A stretch of 64,000 bases of DNA from WHSW01 sp963705955 (GTDB lineage: Bacteria; Actinomycetota; Thermoleophilia; Solirubrobacterales; 70-9), in contig CAVPLH010000003.1 of the NCBI GenBank assembly GCA_963705955.1, positions 62,001 through 126,000 of the forward strand. The letters run 5' to 3'. The notes beneath the pieces are model-generated. The model ran no database searches. It worked only from the letters and a program-made list of their open reading frames with translations, and was not told where the DNA came from. This document shows, piece after piece, positions 23,615-32,528 of this stretch. Each line of letters begins with the position of its first letter. Position 1 is the first letter of the stretch. Position numbers and translations under genes: made by a program.

Positions 23615-25222
23615 ATGGCAGACGCCGGCAAGCAGTCGCTGCCCCGCGGCACCGTCCTGGCCCTGTTCGCGATGGGCCTCGGAGTGATCGTGATCGCGAA
23701 CGACTTCACGGCGCTGAACGTGGCGCTGCCGGCGATCGAGCAGGACTTCGACGTCGACGTCGGCACGGTCCAGTGGACGATCAACGCCTACGTGCTCGTC
23801 TTCGGCATGGGCCTGGTGACCGGCGGGCGGCTCGCCGACATGCTCGGGCGCCGCCGGATCTTCTTCATCGGCACGGCGATCTTCGCCGTCTTCTCGCTGC
23901 TCGGCGGGCTCGCGCAGAGCGCCCCGGAGCTGATCGGCGCCCGGGTCGGAATGGGAGTCGGCGCGGCGTTGATGTGGCCGGCGATTCTCGGGATGACCTT
24001 CGCGGCGCTGCCGAAGGAGCGCGCCGGCCTCGCCGGCGGGCTGATCCTCGGGGTGGCCGGGATCGGCAACGCGATCGGACCGCTGATCGGCGGCGTGCTG
24101 ACCGACGAGCTCAGCTGGCGCGCGATCTTCTACCTCAACCTCCCGGTCGCCGCATTCGCCGTTTTCGCGACGGCGAAGTTCGTCCACCAGCCACCTGTCG
24201 AGGTCACCGAGCGCCGGATCGACTACGCGGGGATCACCACCGTCTCGCTCGGCCTCGTCTCGCTCCTGCTCGGCCTCGACCAGGCGGTCGACTGGGGCTG
24301 GACCGACTGGCGGGTGCTGGCGATGTTCGGGTTCGCGATCGCCATGTTCGTCGTCTTCGCGCGGGTCGAGAAGCGAATGGGGGAGGCGGCGCTGATCCCC
24401 GACGACGTGATCTCGAACGCCCGCTTCCGGGCTGCGTGCCTGACCGTGCTGATGATCTCCGCCGTCTTCTTCTCGATCGTCCTCTACGCGCCGCAGCTGA
24501 TGGAGAAGGTCCTCGACTGGACGGCGCTGCAGGCCGGCGCCGGGATGCTGCCGATGCTCGCCCTGTTCGCCGTCGTCTCGTTCGCGGCCGGGCGCCTCTA
24601 CGAGCGGATCGGCGGTCGGCCCGTGATCATCGCCGGAACCGCGCTGCTCGCCGCCGGGCCGCTCGTGATCTCGTTCTTCGGCGCTGACTCCGGCTACGCG
24701 ACGCTGGTCCCCGGCCTCGCCCTGACCGGGATCGGCGCCGGTCTCTTCTACCCCTCGATCACGACCGCCGCTGTGACGATGCTCGATTCCGCGCGCTCGA
24801 GCCTCGCCGGGGGGATCACCTACATGTTCCAGATCGCCGGCGGTGCCGTCGGCCTCGGGCTGACGACGGCGATCTTCACGAGCCGCTCCGAGGACGCGGT
24901 GGTCAGCGACGGGGCGGCGCTCGGGCTGCGGATGACCGGCGAGCAATCCGGTGTCATCCACGGCGTCCTCGCCGGCACCGAGCCCGGCACGGCGGCCTTC
25001 AACGACTTCGGAAGCTCCGTCGCCGACGAGCTCCTCGACGTCGTCAAGGACTCGTTCGTGACCGGGGTCCAGGTCAGCCTCCGGGTCGTCGCAGCGATCG
25101 CGCTCGTCGGGCTGATCATCGCGATCCGGGGGGTCCGGCCCGGCGACCCCGTGGCCGAGACCGCCGACGGCTCGGCCGACGACGCCGGGTCCGAGCCGCT
25201 CGCCGATCCGGCGTCCGCCTGA
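23615..25222 (+). CDS. MFS drug/proton antiporter, DHA2 (EmrB/QacA) type
   Basis: This 535-residue transporter has about 14 predicted membrane helices. Typical features are the first helix ending FTALNVALPAIEQDFDVD, the loop motif GGRLADMLGRRRIF (motif A) and the motif C-like GIGNAIGPLIGGVLTDE in helix 5. Members export drugs, dyes or lipids using the proton gradient. The start ATG 23615 gives MADAGKQSLPRG. The gene converges on a kinase gene with only 11 bases between stops, and both stops lie in one hairpin. No regulator gene is adjacent. Confidence 0.93.
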   Translation: MADAGKQSLPRGTVLALFAMGLGVIVIANDFTALNVALPAIEQDFDVDVGTVQWTINAYVLVFGMGLVTGGRLADMLGRRRIFFIGTAIFAVFSLLGGLAQSAPELIGARVGMGVGAALMWPAILGMTFAALPKERAGLAGGLILGVAGIGNAIGPLIGGVLTDELSWRAIFYLNLPVAAFAVFATAKFVHQPPVEVTERRIDYAGITTVSLGLVSLLLGLDQAVDWGWTDWRVLAMFGFAIAMFVVFARVEKRMGEAALIPDDVISNARFRAACLTVLMISAVFFSIVLYAPQLMEKVLDWTALQAGAGMLPMLALFAVVSFAAGRLYERIGGRPVIIAGTALLAAGPLVISFFGADSGYATLVPGLALTGIGAGLFYPSITTAAVTMLDSARSSLAGGITYMFQIAGGAVGLGLTTAIFTSRSEDAVVSDGAALGLRMTGEQSGVIHGVLAGTEPGTAAFNDFGSSVADELLDVVKDSFVTGVQVSLRVVAAIALVGLIIAIRGVRPGDPVAETADGSADDAGSEPLADPASA

Positions 25223-25239
25223 GCGCCCGCCGCTCAGGC
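25217..25239. terminator. bidirectional hairpin spanning two convergent stop codons
   Basis: A perfect nine-pair inverted repeat (GCCTGAGCG and CGCTCAGGC) with a five-base loop. The left arm contains the TGA of the MFS gene and the right arm the TGA of the minus-strand kinase gene. No T run follows on either side. Confidence 0.55.
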
Positions 25240-26652
25240 CGGGGCTGCGATTCCGGGGACGCGCTTGATCCCGCGCGTCTCGAAGTACTCCCACTCCTGC
25301 TCGCCGAGCTCGGTCTCGGGCGCGTCGGCGTAGACCCACTCGCGCATGATCCGGTGCCAGTTGCGCTTCGCGCCGAGCTGCGCGAGCACCGCGACGACGC
25401 CGGTCTCCATCCGCCTGCCCATCAGCTCCTCGGCCGGCAGGCTCTCGCGTCGCATCAGGTCGAAGTACTCCGAGCGGGGGTCGGAGGTCGACTCGATGAT
25501 CTTCATCACCCGCCGCGCCGAGACCTGGTAGTCGCGGTCCTCCATGTACCAGCCGCCGACCAGCATCACGTGGTCCATGAGGCGCTCCGCATCGAGCTTC
25601 GACGGGTTCTTGACGAACCCGAGGTCGGCGAGTGCCTGGCGCAGCGCCTCGGGGTCCTTGCGGGTCGCCGCGTCGATCGCCCGCTGCTCGAGCTCGATCT
25701 GCTCGCGGTCGAGCTTCTTCGTCATCCCGAAGTCGAGGAAGGCGACGCGGCCGTCGCCCATCAGCAGGTAGTTGCCGGGGTGCGAGTCGGCGTTGAAGTG
25801 CTGCAGGTGGTAGATCGAGCCGAAGCAGAACCGGAAGACGATCTCGCCGAAGCGGCTGCGCTCCGCATGGTCGAGCTTCTTGACGGCCTCGAAGCCGATC
25901 CCGTCGACGAACTCGGTCACCAGCACGCGCCTGCGCGAGAGCCGGGTGATCACGTCGGGTACGTAGATGAACGGGTGGTCGCGGTAGGCGCGAGAGAAGC
26001 TGCGCTGGTTCTGGGCCTCGTACTCGTAGTCGAGCTCCTCCAGCACCCGCTCGCGCAGCTCGCGCGCGACCGATTTCGCGTCGAGCCCGGGGGCGATCGC
26101 CTTCGCGAGACGGACGAGCATCCCGGCGTTGCGGAGGTCGGACTCGAGCGCGTCGGCGACGCCGGGGTACTGGATCTTGACCGCCACCTCGCGGCCGTCG
26201 AGCAGCGTCGCGCGGTGGACCTGACCGATCGAAGCGGCGGCGAAGGCCTCGGGCTCGAACTCGGCGAAGTGCTCACCGACCGGCTCCTCGTACTCCTCCT
26301 CGATCACCTCGACGACGGTCTTCCAGGGCATCGGCGGCGCCGAGCTGCGCAGCTGCGCGAGCTTCTCCTGATAGATCTCCGCGTACTCGGGCGGCAGGAA
26401 TTCCGTGTCGATGAACGAGGCGAGCTGGCCGATCTTCATCGCCGCGCCCTTCATCTCGCCGAGCGCGTCGACCATCTTCATCGCGGTCTCGAGATGACGC
26501 GCCTCGAGTCGCTCCTGGGCCTCGTCGCCGGATCGCGTCAGGCTCGCGGCCTTCGTCCCGGCGAGTCGCGCAGCCTGGCCGCCGAGCGCCGTCCCGAGCT
26601 TCGCCGAACGCCTCACCCGCCCCTTCGGGATCTTCATCTCGTCGTCGGCCAC
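25234..26652 (-). CDS. ABC1/UbiB-family atypical kinase
   Basis: This 472-residue protein has the hallmarks of the UbiB (AarF/ABC1) family: the KxGQ motif as MKIGQLASF, the alanine-rich loop AAASIGQVHRA, a catalytic Lys in VAVKIQYPG, the metal-binding FNADSHPGNYLL and the DFG-like FLDFGMTK. There are no C-terminal membrane helices. UbiB proteins are ATPases linked to quinone and lipid metabolism. The GTG start at 26652 follows a TACCCT element by six bases. Confidence 0.93.
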   Translation of the reverse strand: MADDEMKIPKGRVRRSAKLGTALGGQAARLAGTKAASLTRSGDEAQERLEARHLETAMKMVDALGEMKGAAMKIGQLASFIDTEFLPPEYAEIYQEKLAQLRSSAPPMPWKTVVEVIEEEYEEPVGEHFAEFEPEAFAAASIGQVHRATLLDGREVAVKIQYPGVADALESDLRNAGMLVRLAKAIAPGLDAKSVARELRERVLEELDYEYEAQNQRSFSRAYRDHPFIYVPDVITRLSRRRVLVTEFVDGIGFEAVKKLDHAERSRFGEIVFRFCFGSIYHLQHFNADSHPGNYLLMGDGRVAFLDFGMTKKLDREQIELEQRAIDAATRKDPEALRQALADLGFVKNPSKLDAERLMDHVMLVGGWYMEDRDYQVSARRVMKIIESTSDPRSEYFDLMRRESLPAEELMGRRMETGVVAVLAQLGAKRNWHRIMREWVYADAPETELGEQEWEYFETRGIKRVPGIAAPA

Positions 26653-26658
26653 GCCCCC

Positions 26659-26664
26659 AGGGTA
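26659..26664 (-). promoter_or_regulatory. putative leaderless -10 (TACCCT, minus strand)
   Basis: On the minus strand TACCCT ends six bases before the GTG at 26652. Confidence 0.45.
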
Positions 26665-26736
26665 AAAGGCCCGGGGGCGGACCGCGAAGGTGGCTCAGGC
26701 GGTGAAGCTGGCCGGCTGCACCTGCCGCCGCCGTCG

Positions 26737-26742
26737 TAGGCT
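26737..26742 (+). promoter_or_regulatory. putative leaderless -10 (TAGGCT)
   Basis: TAGGCT ends six bases before the ATG at 26749. Confidence 0.5.
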
Positions 26743-26748
26743 GCGCGG

Positions 26749-27652
26749 ATGCTGGGCCACCGCGTGGCGGAGCGATATCCCCGGACCCCGCCCGGCTGGA
26801 AGGTCGTCTCGCGCCGCGCCGTCGGGCCGTTCACCACCCGGGTCGAGTACCTGAAGCCCGACGGCTCCGCGGCCGAGTGGTCGTCGCGCTGGCACCGAAA
26901 GCACGCCTCTCTGCTCTCCCGTGCAGGCGATGGTCGGGGGTCGATCTGGTGGTCGCCGCACCGCGCCTCGTGGTGGATCGGCGTCCTGTTCGCGATCGGG
27001 TCGACCTGTTTCATGCTCGGGCCGCTGCCCGGCTTCATCCAGCTCGTCGGATCGGCCGCCGACGGGACGGTGTTCTTCGTCGGCTCGCTCTTCTTCACCT
27101 CTGCCGCGCTGCTTCAGTACCTGGAGGCCGCCAACGCCCGCGGCCCGGACGGCGGGGGCCGGTCGCGGATGCGACTGCTGACCTTCGAGCCGCATCGGAT
27201 CGACTGGTGGTCGACCCTGATCCAGCTCGTCGGGACGCTGTTCTTCAACGTCGACACGTTCCGCGCCATGCAGCAGAGCTTCGACACCTCCGACGTCGAC
27301 CGCCTCGTCTGGCGGCCCGAGGCGATCGGCTCGGTCGTGCTTCCTGATCTCGGGGGTGCTCGCCTATCTCGAGGTCCGCGACGGTGGCTTGCTGGTCGCC
27401 AAGCGGACCCTGGAATGGAAGATCGTGGTCGTCAACCTCGCCGGCTGCATCCTGTTCGGCATCTCGGCGGTGGCCGGCTACATCGTCCCCGGGACCGGCG
27501 ATGTCCTCGACCTCGCGGCGGCGAACGTGTCGACCTCGCTCGGGGCGCTGTGTTTCCTGATCGGCTCGCTGCTCCTGCTGCGCGAGACCGCGGAGCCGAC
27601 GACGCCGAGATCGAGTCCCCCGGCGACCGAAATCGCTACTCGAACGGGGTGA
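26749..27652 (+). pseudogene. YrhK-like membrane protein, one frameshift
   Basis: The frame from ATG 26749 encodes a basic cytoplasmic start and several membrane segments (WIGVLFAIGSTCFMLGPL, GTVFFVGSLFFTSAALLQYL, WWSTLIQLVGTLFFNVDTF). After RPEAIGSVV near 27340 the sense moves one base forward and continues FLISGVLAYLEVRDGG and LAGCILFGISAVAGYIVPG to the stop at 27652. The paired WW..LIQ..G..FFN pattern and later helices fit YrhK-like proteins. One extra base, for example in GTCGTG at 27341-27346, explains the break, so an error in the sequence is as likely as a real mutation. Confidence 0.7.
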
Positions 27653-27657
27653 GCGGG

Positions 27658-27663
27658 TTTAAT
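27658..27663 (+). promoter_or_regulatory. putative -10 (TTTAAT) of the DUF1254 gene
   Basis: TTTAAT lies 39 bases before the GTG at 27703. It is one of the most AT-rich hexamers here and leaves room for a real leader with a Shine-Dalgarno. Confidence 0.4.
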
Positions 27664-27706
27664 GGCGCACCGACGCCCGTTCTCGAGGAGGAGAGCCAGC
27701 CCGTGA
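27662..27706 (+). CDS. possible 14-codon leader peptide overlapping the next start
   Basis: ATG 27662 opens a frame reading MAHRRPFSRRRASP whose TGA (27704-27706) overlaps the GTG start of the DUF1254 gene. With TTTAAT directly upstream it could be a leaderless, translationally coupled leader. It may also be chance. Confidence 0.25.
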   Translation: MAHRRPFSRRRASP

Positions 27707-29181
27707 TCGCGCACCGCTCGTACCGCCTCGTCGTCGCGGCCCTCGTCGCCGGCGCGGCTCTCGTCGTCGGCGCCCCGGCGAACGCCGACGCGCAGTCGGA
27801 CTACGAGACCGGCTACGCGCTCGGGTCGAAGGCCTACGAGTACGGGATCCCGCTGCTCGACACCGGGCGGATCTACCGCACCGCGACCAGCGTCAGCAAG
27901 TCCGACGGTCGCGGCGACGCGCCCGTCAACCGCTTCAGCCATGCCCGCAAGCTCGCCCGCCCCGAGGACCGCACGGTCGTCGCCCCGAACCACGACACGC
28001 TCTACTCGGTCGCCTGGCTCAACCTCGCCCGCCGGCCGCAGGTCCTGCACGTGCCACGGATGCACCGCTTCTTCGCCTTCGAGCTGGTCTCACCGTGGAC
28101 CGAGAACTTCCGCAACATCAGCACCGCGACCGGCGACAGCCGCGGCGGCGACTTCGCGATCGTCGGGCCCGATTTCCACGGCAAGCTTCCCGACGGCGTG
28201 CGCAGGATCCGCTCACCGTACGACCGCGTCTGGCTGATCGGCCGCACCCTGATCAAGGACGAGTCCGATGCCGACCGCGTCAACCGGATCCAGAACTCCT
28301 ACCGGCTGCAGCCGCTGTCGAGCTACGGCTCGCGCTACAAGCCGCCGCAGATCAAGCCGGTCGACACGACCGTCGATCAGGCGACGATCCCCGGTTTCGG
28401 GCCGGGCGAGGACCCGCTCGACTTCTACGGCGCGCTCGGGCGCGAGATGAAGCGGTTCCCGCCGCCGCCCGCCGACCAGCCGCTGCTCGACGAGCTGCGG
28501 ACGATCGACGTCGGCACCGGGCTCGACCCGGCGACCGACCCGTCGCTGAGCGCCGAGACGCTGCGCGGGATGCGGGACGCCGTGACCAAGGGCCCGGACA
28601 ACATCCAGGCGAAGATCCTCGCCGCCTTCCTCGAGCAGTTCGAGCAGCACAACGGCTATCTGATCGGCGACATCGGCCACTACGGCACCGACTACGAGCT
28701 GCGCGCGATGACCGACAAGATCGGGGTCGGGGCGCTGAAGCCGAAGATCGCGATCTACCCGTTCGCGCAGACCGCCCGCGACCGCACCCCGCTGACCGGC
28801 GCGCGCCGGTACGTTCTCCATATCCCGTCGAGCCGTTTGCCGATCCCGGCGCGCGGTTTCTGGTCGCTGACCCTCTATGACTCCCAGACGTTCCTGTTCG
28901 CCAACCCGTTCGACCGCTACGTGATCAACGACCGCTCCGACCTCCATTACAACCCCGACGGGTCGGTCGACCTCTACGTCCAGCAGGACCCGCCGAGCGA
29001 TCCCGACCAGTTCCGCAACTGGCTCCCCGCGCCGCCCGACGGCTTCCGGCTCATCTGGCGTCTCTATGACACCGGCGCCGCGAGACAGGGGATCCTCGAC
29101 GGCACCGGCTGGCAGCCGCCCGCGATCCTCGGCTGCGACGCCCAGGGCACGGCGGCCGACGGAACCCGATGCGCCTCATGA
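27703..29181 (+). CDS. secreted DUF1254/DUF1214 protein
   Basis: This 492-residue protein has a signal peptide (LVVAALVAGAALVVGAPANA). A DUF1254 domain covers about residues 40-200, with APNHDTLYSVAWLNL and FFAFELVSPWTENFRN. A DUF1214 domain covers about 360-475, with YVLHIPSSRLPIPARGFWS and LTLYDSQTFLFANPFDRY. The two-domain form is widespread in bacteria, but its function is not established. The GTG 27703 start is chosen because GAGGAGGAG precedes it and the signal peptide follows at once. The stop lies five bases before the agmatinase-family start, suggesting one transcript. Confidence 0.88.
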   Translation: MIAHRSYRLVVAALVAGAALVVGAPANADAQSDYETGYALGSKAYEYGIPLLDTGRIYRTATSVSKSDGRGDAPVNRFSHARKLARPEDRTVVAPNHDTLYSVAWLNLARRPQVLHVPRMHRFFAFELVSPWTENFRNISTATGDSRGGDFAIVGPDFHGKLPDGVRRIRSPYDRVWLIGRTLIKDESDADRVNRIQNSYRLQPLSSYGSRYKPPQIKPVDTTVDQATIPGFGPGEDPLDFYGALGREMKRFPPPPADQPLLDELRTIDVGTGLDPATDPSLSAETLRGMRDAVTKGPDNIQAKILAAFLEQFEQHNGYLIGDIGHYGTDYELRAMTDKIGVGALKPKIAIYPFAQTARDRTPLTGARRYVLHIPSSRLPIPARGFWSLTLYDSQTFLFANPFDRYVINDRSDLHYNPDGSVDLYVQQDPPSDPDQFRNWLPAPPDGFRLIWRLYDTGAARQGILDGTGWQPPAILGCDAQGTAADGTRCAS

Positions 29182-29185
29182 GCGG

Positions 29186-30157
29186 ATGACCGCGATCGAC
29201 CCGCACCGCCGCTGGGAGGGCCCGGAGGGCAAGCCCGAGTACGCCGGCTTTTTGAGCTTCGCCGGGCTTCCGTACAGCGAGAGCCCCGAGGACCTCGACG
29301 GGGTCGATGTCGCGGTGGTCGGGGCGCCGATCGACGAGCTCGTCTCCGACCGTCCCGGGACCCGGTTCGGCCCCCGCGCGGTCCGCGCCGCAAGCGGCCT
29401 CGCCGGGCCGCAGCTCGATGTCGGCGTCGACGCGCTCGAGGTGCTGCGGCTGCTCGACTACGGCGACGCGCCGATCGTCCCCGCCGACCCGGTCGCCTCG
29501 CACGCGGCGATCGAGCGGACCCTGGGCGAGGTGCTCGACGCGGGCGCGATCCCGCTCGTGCTCGGCGGCGACCACTCGATCGTCGAGCCCGAGATCCGCG
29601 CCTGCGCTGCGAAGCACGGGCCGGTCGGGCTGGTCCACTTCGACACCCACACCGACACCGGGGCCGAGGTCTTCGAGGCGAAGCTCTCGCACGGGACGCC
29701 GATGTACCGGCTGGTCGAGGCGGGTCAGATCGACGCGACGCGCTACGTTCAGATCGGCCTGCGCGGCTACTGGCCGGGCGAGGCAGAGTTCGCGTGGCAG
29801 GCCGGGCACGGGATCACGGCGCTGCCGATGCGCGCCGTGTTCGAGCGCGGGATCGCCGACGTCGTCGCCGAGGCGATCGCGATCGTCGATCAGGGCCCGA
29901 CCTTCGTCTCGGTCGACGTCGACGTGCTCGACCCGGCCTACGCCCCGGGCACCGGCACCCCCGAGCCCGGCGGGATGACCAGCGCCGACCTGCTGTGGGC
30001 GGCCCGCGAGGTCGCCTCGAGGGTCGACCTGGTCGGCGCCGACGTGGTCGAGGTGCTGCCGACCCTGATCGGCTCCCAGGACATCACCGCCCTGGTCGCC
30101 GGCAGGATCGCCCGCGAGCTGCTCACCGGAATCGCGATCCGGCGCGCCGGCGACTAG
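29186..30157 (+). CDS. agmatinase/arginase-family ureohydrolase
   Basis: This 323-residue enzyme has the binuclear Mn ligands of the family: GGDHS, HFDTHTDTG and SVDVDVLDPAYAPG, plus the C-terminal EPGGMTSADLLW and DVVEVLPTLIGSQDITAL. Members hydrolyse agmatine, guanidinobutyrate or similar guanidino compounds to urea and an amine; the exact substrate cannot be read from the sequence. The ATG at 29186 gives the usual short N-terminus before GFLSFAGLPYS. It directly follows the DUF1254 gene. Confidence 0.9.
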   Translation: MTAIDPHRRWEGPEGKPEYAGFLSFAGLPYSESPEDLDGVDVAVVGAPIDELVSDRPGTRFGPRAVRAASGLAGPQLDVGVDALEVLRLLDYGDAPIVPADPVASHAAIERTLGEVLDAGAIPLVLGGDHSIVEPEIRACAAKHGPVGLVHFDTHTDTGAEVFEAKLSHGTPMYRLVEAGQIDATRYVQIGLRGYWPGEAEFAWQAGHGITALPMRAVFERGIADVVAEAIAIVDQGPTFVSVDVDVLDPAYAPGTGTPEPGGMTSADLLWAAREVASRVDLVGADVVEVLPTLIGSQDITALVAGRIARELLTGIAIRRAGD

Positions 30158-30232
30158 CGAACCTCCGGGCTGTCGATATCCACGCTCCCCGTTCGTCTCA
30201 GGGAGGACAATCACTTCCCTGAGGAGGAACGG

Positions 30233-30559
30233 ATGCAGTACGCACTTCTGATCTACGACGCCGAGCTCGACAACCCGCCCGAGGACGAGGGCATCTACGG
30301 CGAGTACATGGCGATCTCCGGCTCGCCGGGGATCGTCGGCGGCAACCAGTTCGAGCCCGCGACCGCGGCGACCACCGTTCGGGTGCCGAACGGCGAGACG
30401 CAGACCACCGACGGCCCGTTCGTCGAGACCGGGGAGCCGCTGGGCGGCTACTTCGTCTTCGAGGCCGACGACCTCGACGCCGCGGTCGAGATCGCCGCAC
30501 GGATTCCGGCGGCGAGGCGCGGGGGCGCGGTCGAGGTGCGCCCGGTGGTGGGGCGCTGA
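30233..30559 (+). CDS. YCII-related DGPF-domain protein
   Basis: This 108-residue protein starts MQYALLIYDAE and has the eponymous TDGPFVETGEPLGGYFVFEA motif of the YCII/DGPF family (dimeric alpha-beta barrel). CTGAGGAGGAACGG gives a strong Shine-Dalgarno. Its gene overlaps the sigma-factor gene downstream, the arrangement known for ECF42-type sigma factors, whose targets are DGPF proteins. It is probably both partner and target of that sigma factor. Confidence 0.92.
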   Translation: MQYALLIYDAELDNPPEDEGIYGEYMAISGSPGIVGGNQFEPATAATTVRVPNGETQTTDGPFVETGEPLGGYFVFEADDLDAAVEIAARIPAARRGGAVEVRPVVGR

Positions 30560-31749
30560 TCGAGCAGGTCTTCCGCGACGAGTGGGGCCGCGTCCTCGCC
30601 ACCCTGATCGGCTTCCTCGGCGACTTCGACCTCGCCGAGGAGGCCACTCAGGAGGCGTTCGCGGTCGCCGCCGAGCGGTGGCCGCGCGACGGGACGCCGG
30701 CGAACCCGGGCGCCTGGCTCGTGACCACGGCGCGCAACCGGGCGGTCGACCGCATCCGTCGCGATCAGACTCTCGCCGCGAAGACGAAGCTGCTCGAGGC
30801 GCCCGCCCCCGTGGTCGACGAGATCGAGGACCCGACGTTTCCCGACGAGCGCCTCGAGCTCGTCTTCACCTGCTGCCATCCGGCGCTCGCAACCGACGCC
30901 CAGGTCGCGCTCACGCTGCGCGCGCTGGGCGGGCTGAGCACCGACGAGATCGCCCGCGCCTTCCTGGTTCCGGCGCCGACGATGGCGCAGCGGCTGGTTC
31001 GCGCGAAGCGCAAGATCAAGCACGCCGGGATCCCGTTCAGCGTCCCGCCGCCGGAACGGTTGCCCGAACGGCTGGCGGCCGTGCTCGCGGTCGTCTACCT
31101 GATCTTCAACGAGGGCTACGCGGCGACGACGGGCGAGGCGCTGGTTCGCCCGGAGCTCTGCGCGGAGGCGATCCGGCTCGGCAAGCTGGTCGCCGCGCTG
31201 ATGCCCGACGAGCCCGAGCCGCTCGGCCTCGTCGCGCTGATGCTCCTGCACGACTCGCGGCGCTCGACCCGCGCCACCGCCGACGGCGAGATCGTCCTGC
31301 TCGCCGATCAGGACCGCGACGGCTGGGACCGGGGCGAGATCGAGGAGGGCCTGCGGCTGCTCGAGCGCGCGCTGCGCCACCGCCGCCGCGGTCCCTACCA
31401 GCTACAGGCGGCGATCGCCGCCGTGCACGCCGCGGCGCCGTCGGCCCCCGAGACCGACTGGGCGCAGATCGCGGCGCTCTACGCCGAGCTCGCCCAGCAG
31501 ACGGGATCCCCGGTGGTCGAGCTCAACCGGGCCGTCGCCGTCGCCAATGCCGAGGGCCCCGAGACCGGGCTCGCGCTCCTCGACGGTCTCGATCTCGAGG
31601 ACTACCTGTACCTCCACGCCGCGCGGGCGGACCTCCTGCGCCGGCTGGGCAGAAGCGACGAAGCGCGCGTCGCCTACGAGCGCGCGCTCGAGCTCGTCGG
31701 CGCGGAGCCGGAGCGCCGCTTCCTCGAGCGGCGTCTCGCCGAGCTCTAG
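30556..31749 (+). CDS. ECF sigma factor with large C-terminal extension (ECF42-like)
   Basis: The 397-residue frame begins LIEQVFRDEWGRVLATLIG. Region 2 includes DFDLAEEATQEAFAVAAERW and TTARNRAVDRIRR; region 4 includes GGLSTDEIARAFLVPAPTM and QRLVRAKRKIKHA. About 210 residues follow with helical repeats (YLIFNEGYAATTGEALVRPE and later PVVELNRAVAVANAEGPE), the extension typical of the ECF42/SigJ-like DUF6596 group. No ATG, GTG or TTG precedes region 2 in frame; the only start is CTG at 30556, overlapping the DGPF stop as CTGA. No anti-sigma gene is nearby, as expected for this group. Confidence 0.9.
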   Translation: MIEQVFRDEWGRVLATLIGFLGDFDLAEEATQEAFAVAAERWPRDGTPANPGAWLVTTARNRAVDRIRRDQTLAAKTKLLEAPAPVVDEIEDPTFPDERLELVFTCCHPALATDAQVALTLRALGGLSTDEIARAFLVPAPTMAQRLVRAKRKIKHAGIPFSVPPPERLPERLAAVLAVVYLIFNEGYAATTGEALVRPELCAEAIRLGKLVAALMPDEPEPLGLVALMLLHDSRRSTRATADGEIVLLADQDRDGWDRGEIEEGLRLLERALRHRRRGPYQLQAAIAAVHAAAPSAPETDWAQIAALYAELAQQTGSPVVELNRAVAVANAEGPETGLALLDGLDLEDYLYLHAARADLLRRLGRSDEARVAYERALELVGAEPERRFLERRLAEL

Positions 31750-31792
31750 CGCGGCGCGGCGCGAGCGGGCGTCCCGAGCGCGGGCCGTTCTC

Positions 31793-31798
31793 TATCCT
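31793..31798 (+). promoter_or_regulatory. putative leaderless -10 (TATCCT)
   Basis: TATCCT ends ten bases before the ATG at 31809 of rplY. Confidence 0.5.
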
Positions 31799-31808
31799 CA
31801 ACCGCCGC

Positions 31809-32525
31809 ATGGCCACCGATCGCTCCACCCTCAAGGCTCAGCCGCGGACCGAGTTCGGTTCCCGCGAGAGCCGCCGCCTGCGCCGCACCGGGATGGTCCC
31901 GGGCGTCGTCTACGGAGGCGGCTCGGAGGCGCGGCCGTTTCAGGTCGCCGAGCGCGAGGTCCGCAACGTCCTCGTCCACGGCGGTGCCCTGATCGACGTC
32001 GAGATCGAGGGCGAGAAGGCGGTCCCCGCGGTGATCAAGGAGCAGCAGCGCCATCCGGTTCGCGGTGACCTCGTCCACCTCGACCTCCAGGAGGTCCGGC
32101 TCGACGAGGAGATCGAGGCCGACGTCGCGATCGAGCTGATCGGGGCGGAGGAGGCGCCGGGGGTCACCGAGGGCGGCGTGCTCGAGCACGTGACGCACGA
32201 GATCACGATCTCCGCGCTGCCGACCGCGATCCCCGAGACGATCCCCGCCGATGTCTCGGGAATGGTGATCGGCGACACGCTTCAGCTCAGCGCCCTGATC
32301 CCGCCCGAGGGCGTCGAGTTCGCGCTCGGCGAGGACCAGAACGCCGACGAGATCACGATCGCCACGCTCTCGCCGCCGCGGGTCGAGGAGGAGCCGGAGA
32401 CCGAGCTCGAGGAGGAGGCGGAACTGGTCGGCGAGGAGGGCGAGGTGCCCGAGGGCGAGGCCGCCGAGGAGGGCGAGGCCGCCGAGGGCGGCGAGGATTC
32501 CGGCGCCGCGGGCGACGAGGAGTAG
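31809..32525 (+). CDS. rplY: 50S ribosomal protein L25, long (Ctc) form
   Basis: This 238-residue protein has the N-terminal 5S rRNA-binding L25 domain (QPRTEFGSRESRRLRRTG, GMVPGVVYGGG) and the C-terminal TL5/Ctc beta domain (IPETIPADVSGMVIGDTL), ending in about 50 very acidic residues rich in Glu and Gly. The long form binds 5S rRNA and is linked to stress tolerance. The acidic tail is longer than usual. The next gene, pth, is in the same reading frame directly after the TAG. Confidence 0.95.
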   Translation: MATDRSTLKAQPRTEFGSRESRRLRRTGMVPGVVYGGGSEARPFQVAEREVRNVLVHGGALIDVEIEGEKAVPAVIKEQQRHPVRGDLVHLDLQEVRLDEEIEADVAIELIGAEEAPGVTEGGVLEHVTHEITISALPTAIPETIPADVSGMVIGDTLQLSALIPPEGVEFALGEDQNADEITIATLSPPRVEEEPETELEEEAELVGEEGEVPEGEAAEEGEAAEGGEDSGAAGDEE

Positions 32526-32528
32526 CCG

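Noticed and set aside
30582..32525. 647-codon frame reading into rplY
   Set aside because: Its first 400 codons are an out-of-frame shadow of the sigma factor; only the part from 31809 is real.
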